A DNA stretch of 10,306 nucleotides from Opitutia bacterium. Its GTDB lineage: Bacteria; Verrucomicrobiota; Verrucomicrobiia; Opitutales; UBA953. The DNA is taken from positions 1 through 10,306 of the forward strand of contig CANHHS010000052.1 in assembly GCA_947460445.1 (NCBI GenBank), given 5' to 3'. The position numbers and the translations under genes were made by a program. Within the stretch, counting starts at the first letter, position 1, and each line of letters starts with the position of its first letter. Positions 6,310 to 10,306 of this stretch are shown here, one piece after another. Below the pieces are notes generated by a model. That model was not told the origin of the DNA and did no database searches. It saw nothing but the letters and a program-made list of their open reading frames with translations.

Positions 6310-8004
6310 TTAGGTGTATTTCAGGACTTCCTCAATAGTGGTCTGTCCATCAAAAATAGCGCGGATACCATCGTCTCGAAGCGGTCGCATACCCAATTCA
6401 ATGGATTTTTGCTTCAGTACGAGTGTTGGTGCTTTTTGGGTGATCAGTTCCCGCAACGGGTCACTGACCATCATGAGCTCAAAGAGGCCTTGGCGGCCCT
6501 TATAGCCGGATTTGTTGCACTCAGGACATCCCTTGCCGAAGAAGAACTGTTTATTGGCAATCTCGACAGGGTCGACTTCAAGCAAGGCTACGGTGTCTTT
6601 GTCGGGCTCAAACGCAGTGCGGCATGATTTGCAAATACGGCGGAGGAGTCGCTGACCAAGTACGCCTTCCACTGATGCAGAGATAAGGAATGGCTCAAGG
6701 CCCATATCAATCAGTCGTGTCACGGCACCTGGAGCATCGTTGGTGTGAAGAGTGGAAAGCACAACGTGCCCCGTAAGCGAGGCCTGTACGGCAATCTGAG
6801 CAGTTTCTAAGTCACGAATTTCCCCCACCATGATGGTGTCAGGGTCTTGTCGAAGGAAGGAGCGCAGTGCCGCCGCAAAGGTAAGCCCGACCTGGTGATT
6901 AATTGGCACCTGCATGATACCTTCGACTTCATACTCAACAGGATCTTCTGCGGTGAGAATCTTTACGTCCTCTGTATTCACTTCACGCAAAGCCGAGTAA
7001 AGCGTCGTGGTCTTACCTGAACCCGTCGGACCCGTCACAATAAAGATGCCGTTGGGGCGATTCACGAGTTCGCGAATACCCTGCATGACATCGTCCTGCA
7101 TGGACAAATTAACGAGGTCGAGATTCACGACAGTCTTGTCGAGAATACGTAACACAACCGACTCTCCAAATTGGGTCGGCAACGTAGATACGCGAAGGTC
7201 AATAGCTCGACCACTGATCGTTGTTTTAATGCGACCGTCTTGTGGCACACGACGCTCCGCGATGTTCAGCGACGACATCACCTTCACGCGCGCAATCACC
7301 GCAGGAGCGAGATTCTTTGGCGGCGGCGCCATTTCATAAAGTGAGCCGTCAATGCGGTAACGGATCCGGAACTGATCTTCGTAGGGTTCGAAGTGGATGT
7401 CAGATGCCTTGGCTTTGACTGCTTCTTGCAAGACAAGATCAACGAAGCGGATGATAGGGGCTTGGCTGGCCTGATTGGTAATATCTTCCTCTGTAACCGC
7501 CTCGGTGTTTCCAGAAATAGGCTCTGAGGACTCAAATTCGCCCAGCAAATCTTCCATCGAGGCCTGCTGAGCTTCGCCATAATACTTGGTAACTGCTGCA
7601 TCGACCAAATCAGGATCGACGACGGCAAATTCAACATCGGTCTTCAGAATAAAGGTTAACTCACTGACTGCGGATGAGTTGAAAGGGTCCTTCGCTAAGA
7701 AGATTGTCCGGTTGCCGTCTTGAGCTACAGGCACTGCTAAATAGCGGTGTGCTTGGGCGGGCTTAAGCAACCGAGTGATATCTGTATCAACCTCAGGGAC
7801 GGTTGTGTAATAAGTGACACCCAAGTGATCAGCCGTAGCTTGGAGCAGACTGACTTTGTCCGTAAGGCCCGCATCAATCAGAAGGTCAGCCAAAGACTTC
7901 CCGGTGCTCAAATGATTCTCCCAAAGCTCCTGTGACTGAGCTTCGTCTGCTAGGTGGAATTCCCGAGCAATATCGCGAATACTGTCACTGTGGTCGTCAA
8001 ACAT
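6310..8004 (-). CDS. pilB: Type IV pilus assembly ATPase PilB (GspE family), complete copy
   Basis: A 564-residue secretion ATPase of normal PilB length that should power pilin polymerisation from the cytoplasmic face. Residues 1-143 form the MshEN/T2SSE N-domain (LIDAGLTDKVSLLQATADHLGV near 42-63). The second domain starts at APIIRFVDLVLQEAVKAKAS (182-201) with SDIHFEP. The catalytic core shows Walker A GPTGSGKT (325-332), Asp box TAEDPVE (351-357), Walker B IMVGEIRD with Glu395 (391-398) and His box TGHVVLSTLHTND (411-423). Two cysteine pairs (458/461 and 493/496) form the zinc-binding CxxC motifs characteristic of PilB/GspE and absent from PilT. It starts 2 bases after the pilT stop and ends 12 bases before pilC, without visible SD sites. 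It is a paralogue of the gene at 9085-10306; all ATP-site motifs are intact here. Confidence 0.93.
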   Translation of the reverse strand: MFDDHSDSIRDIAREFHLADEAQSQELWENHLSTGKSLADLLIDAGLTDKVSLLQATADHLGVTYYTTVPEVDTDITRLLKPAQAHRYLAVPVAQDGNRTIFLAKDPFNSSAVSELTFILKTDVEFAVVDPDLVDAAVTKYYGEAQQASMEDLLGEFESSEPISGNTEAVTEEDITNQASQAPIIRFVDLVLQEAVKAKASDIHFEPYEDQFRIRYRIDGSLYEMAPPPKNLAPAVIARVKVMSSLNIAERRVPQDGRIKTTISGRAIDLRVSTLPTQFGESVVLRILDKTVVNLDLVNLSMQDDVMQGIRELVNRPNGIFIVTGPTGSGKTTTLYSALREVNTEDVKILTAEDPVEYEVEGIMQVPINHQVGLTFAAALRSFLRQDPDTIMVGEIRDLETAQIAVQASLTGHVVLSTLHTNDAPGAVTRLIDMGLEPFLISASVEGVLGQRLLRRICKSCRTAFEPDKDTVALLEVDPVEIANKQFFFGKGCPECNKSGYKGRQGLFELMMVSDPLRELITQKAPTLVLKQKSIELGMRPLRDDGIRAIFDGQTTIEEVLKYT

Positions 8005-8006
8005 GG

Positions 8007-9080
8007 TTAGGCTTTTTTGCCGTCATTTTTCAGACGAGAGCGCATCATTTCAGCGTCCTGTGAATGATTCATCGCTTCTTCTGCGGTAATACTTCCGTTG
8101 GCAACAAGCGCCAAAAGGTCGGCATCAAGCGTGCGCATGCCGCGCGCACCACCCGTTTCGATATCTGAAACAATTTGGAATGTCTTGTTTTCGCGAATCT
8201 TTGCGGCGATCGCGTCGGTTCGCACCATGACTTCAAATGCTGCTACTCGCTTTCCTTCAGGCGTACGGCACAGCGCCTGGGAGATGACGGCGATAATTGA
8301 AGAAGCCAACTGCACGCGAATCTGGTCTTTAGCACCCGTTGGGAAAGCGTCGAGAATGCGGTCAACGGTTCGGGCAGCACCCGTTGTGTGGAGTGTTCCA
8401 AAGACTAAGTGGCCCGTCTCTGCGGCTGAAACCGCAGCTTCAATGGTTTCCAAGTCGCGCATTTCACCAATCAGGATGACGTCAGGGTCTTGACGCAGTG
8501 CCGAACGGATACCGTCAGCAAAACTGGGCACATCGTTATGCACTTCGCGTTGTGTCACCACGCAACGTTTGTGCGGGTGGTAATACTCAATCGGATCTTC
8601 GATCGTCACAATGTGTCCGTCGTTGTTCTCGTTGATCCAATTAATCATCGAGGCGAGTGTCGTCGACTTGCCTGAGCCTGTAGGGCCAGTGACTAAGATT
8701 AAACCACGCGGACGAGCCAACAGGTCTTTGACCATGTCGGGTAAACGCAAGTCGCGCATACCATAGATTTTGTTCGGAATGAGACGTAGCACCATTCCGA
8801 GGACGCCCTTGCCGCGATAGACATTAACGCGGAAGCGTGCCTTTTGAGCAAAGGAGAAACCGAAGTCACAGCCGCCGTCGCGCTTCAAGCGCTCTAATTG
8901 TTCAGCAGGCGCAATCGACTCAACAATTGAAACCACCGCTTCGGCCGTAAGCTTCTCTCCCTCGAGCGGAATCATGTCGCCCGAGATGCGCAAGCATGGC
9001 GATTGACCGACATGGATGTGTAAATCCGAAGCGCCATTCTCAATCATGGACTCCAGTAATTGATGAATCTCGTAGGCCAT
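8007..9080 (-). CDS. pilT: Twitching motility / pilus retraction ATPase PilT
   Basis: A 357-residue PilT-type ATPase, expected to drive pilin depolymerisation and pilus retraction. From this start it begins MAYEIHQLLESMIENGASDLHIHVG-, as PilT proteins do. Walker A GPTGSGKS is at residues 132-139, Asp box TIEDPIEY near 159-166, Walker B ILIGEMRD near 202-209 (Glu206) and His box TGHLVFGTLHTT near 222-233. No CxxC zinc motifs are present, separating it from PilB. The C-terminal motif usually AIRNLIRE reads AIAAKIRE (290-297), a partly altered version. A longer reading from the ATG at 9113 adds 11 residues and would overlap the upstream gene by 29 bases. The shorter start is preferred because it lies 4 bases after the upstream stop and matches family N-termini. 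It ends 2 bases before pilB. PilU-like function is possible. Confidence 0.9.
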   Translation of the reverse strand: MAYEIHQLLESMIENGASDLHIHVGQSPCLRISGDMIPLEGEKLTAEAVVSIVESIAPAEQLERLKRDGGCDFGFSFAQKARFRVNVYRGKGVLGMVLRLIPNKIYGMRDLRLPDMVKDLLARPRGLILVTGPTGSGKSTTLASMINWINENNDGHIVTIEDPIEYYHPHKRCVVTQREVHNDVPSFADGIRSALRQDPDVILIGEMRDLETIEAAVSAAETGHLVFGTLHTTGAARTVDRILDAFPTGAKDQIRVQLASSIIAVISQALCRTPEGKRVAAFEVMVRTDAIAAKIRENKTFQIVSDIETGGARGMRTLDADLLALVANGSITAEEAMNHSQDAEMMRSRLKNDGKKA

Positions 9081-9084
9081 GAAA

Positions 9085-10306
9085 TTAGTCTTCGGTGGCA
9101 ACGGTTGCGCCAAGAACCTCCTCGATTGTGGTCATGCCAGAGCTGACCTTGCGAATACCATCTTCACGCATCGAGCGCATGCCCGATTGACGTGCCTTAC
9201 GGCGTAGCTCCACAAGTGAAGCACCCGAGTAAACCATTTGTTGAACTTCTTCGGTAACAACAAAGAGCTCAAAGACCCCGCGGCGACCTTTGTAGCCACG
9301 ATCACCACACTTCGGACAACCGGCACCCTTCATCGGCGTGGCACCTTTTAAGTCGGCCTCCGTCATGCCAATGGAAATAAGTTCCTTGTGCGTTGGTGTG
9401 TACGGCTGCGCGCAACTTTGGCAAATACGGCGAATCAGTCGCTGGGCGAGCGCACCACGCAACGCAGCGGAAACCAGGAAGGGTTTGACGCCGATATCCA
9501 CCAAGCGCGTCACAGCACTCACGGAATCGTTGGTGTGTAGTGTCGAGAAAACCATGTGACCGGTGAGGGCCGCATTCACGGCAATTTCGGCTGTTTCTAA
9601 GTCACGAATTTCACCGATCATGACGATGTTAGGCGCCTGACGAAGCATGGCGCGAAGGGCAGCAGCAAAGGTCATGCCCACGTCGCGCTTTACCTGCACC
9701 TGATTGATACCAGCCATTTGATACTCAACAGGATCCTCAACGGTAATGATTTTACGGTCGGGAAGATTGACGTAATTAAGTGCCGAATAAAGCGTTGTTG
9801 ATTTACCAGAGCCCGTAGGACCCGTAACCAAGAAAACACCGTCGGATCCACCGATTAAGCCCTGGAAGACAGCTTGGTCATCCGCAAAGAAACCTAACTC
9901 AGGCAGACCAAGGCGAAGTCCCTCTTTATCGAGAATACGCATGACAATCGATTCTCCGTAAACCGTCGGAAGAATGGAGACGCGAAGGTCGACGTCTTTG
10001 CCGCCTGACTTAGCCTGAATACGTCCGTCTTGGGGGATGCGCTTCTCGGCCAGCGATGCGTCCGCCATCAACTTTAGTCGCGAGATAATAGCCGCCTGCA
10101 GTCGTTTAGGCGGACCCTTCATCTCTTGAAGGACGCCATCAATGCGGAAGCGAACGCGGAAACGCTTTTCGAGGGGCTCGAGGTGAATGTCAGAGGCCTT
10201 TCGCTTAATCGCATCCACAATCATGGAATTGACGTAGCGAATAATTGGCGCGTCGTCCTCTTTAACGTCTCCGCCTTGTGGAAGCTCGAGATTAGGATCC
10301 GTACCG
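9085..10306 (-). CDS. Second PilB/GspE-type assembly ATPase (partial, 5' end outside window)
   Basis: The frame stays open to the right edge: 27 further codons precede the first internal ATG (10224) and read into APIIRYVNSMIVDA, a conserved PilB position. That ATG is therefore not the true start, and the N-terminal MshEN-type domain lies outside the window. Counting from the Met at 10224, the core holds SDIHLEP (11-17), Walker A GPTGSGKS (135-142), Asp box VEDPVEY (162-168), Walker B VMIGEIRD (201-208), His box TGHMVFSTLHTND, and two CxxC pairs (CQSC near 258-261, CPKC near 293-296). The stretch before Walker B reads RQAPN where the paralogue has RQDPD. It ends 4 bases before pilT and is the first visible gene of the operon. 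It probably acts with the pilus machinery; a type II secretion or pseudopilus role is possible. Confidence 0.9.
   Translation of the reverse strand, partial: GTDPNLELPQGGDVKEDDAPIIRYVNSMIVDAIKRKASDIHLEPLEKRFRVRFRIDGVLQEMKGPPKRLQAAIISRLKLMADASLAEKRIPQDGRIQAKSGGKDVDLRVSILPTVYGESIVMRILDKEGLRLGLPELGFFADDQAVFQGLIGGSDGVFLVTGPTGSGKSTTLYSALNYVNLPDRKIITVEDPVEYQMAGINQVQVKRDVGMTFAAALRAMLRQAPNIVMIGEIRDLETAEIAVNAALTGHMVFSTLHTNDSVSAVTRLVDIGVKPFLVSAALRGALAQRLIRRICQSCAQPYTPTHKELISIGMTEADLKGATPMKGAGCPKCGDRGYKGRRGVFELFVVTEEVQQMVYSGASLVELRRKARQSGMRSMREDGIRKVSSGMTTIEEVLGATVATED

Noticed and set aside
8098..8493. 131-codon open frame on the plus strand opposite pilT
   Set aside because: It is entirely antisense to conserved PilT coding sequence, with Ser/Arg-rich composition and no domain.
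9081..9113. Longer pilT start at 9113 overlapping the upstream ATPase by 29 bases
   Set aside because: The added 11 residues are Pro-rich and do not resemble PilT N-termini; the ATG at 9080 gives a normal N-terminus and a 4-base gap like the other operon junctions.
1..10306. CRISPR arrays, insertion sequences, phage genes, riboswitches
   Set aside because: No regularly spaced repeats, transposase or integrase motifs, or long structured leaders were found; intergenic space is small and mostly explained.

Overview
The window looks like chromosomal DNA of a Gram-negative bacterium of the PVC group, most likely a verrucomicrobium. This is inferred from three things: a DUF1800/DUF1501 gene pair, a tandem of glycine-rich membrane-anchored vWA-type proteins, and a compact pilB-pilT-pilB-pilC cluster. 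Most starts also lack a Shine-Dalgarno sequence. No ribosomal RNA or other taxonomic marker is present, so the assignment is tentative. Gene density is high, base composition is close to balanced, and there is no sign of phage, transposons or CRISPR.

Left part (1-1760, minus strand): two tandem genes encode related single-pass membrane proteins. The upstream one (492-1760) is complete and has a vWA-like domain with a DxSGS metal-site motif. The downstream one (1-409) is cut by the window edge and repeats the same plan of membrane anchor, Ser-rich stretch and Gly-rich linker. Across a 112-base divergent intergenic region lies a plus-strand two-gene operon (1873-4651): a DUF1800 protein and a DUF1501 protein with a Tat-type signal, 4 bases apart.

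Middle (4652-5004): a plus-strand tRNA with CAU anticodon and initiator-type features, followed by small hairpins. A perfect 13-bp stem-loop with T-rich flanks on both strands then closes the tRNA unit and the converging pilus operon.

Right part (5005-10306, minus strand): four type IV pilus/type II secretion genes, transcribed right to left as pilB-like ATPase (5' end outside the window), pilT, a second complete pilB-like ATPase, and pilC. The gaps are 4, 2 and 12 bases, so this is almost certainly one operon. It supplies two assembly-type ATPases, one retraction-type ATPase and one inner-membrane platform protein. The operon promoter lies beyond the right edge.

Most of the window is recognisable. 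The least explained material is the tandem vWA-type pair opposite the DUF1800/DUF1501 operon, and the non-canonical bases of the initiator-like tRNA.
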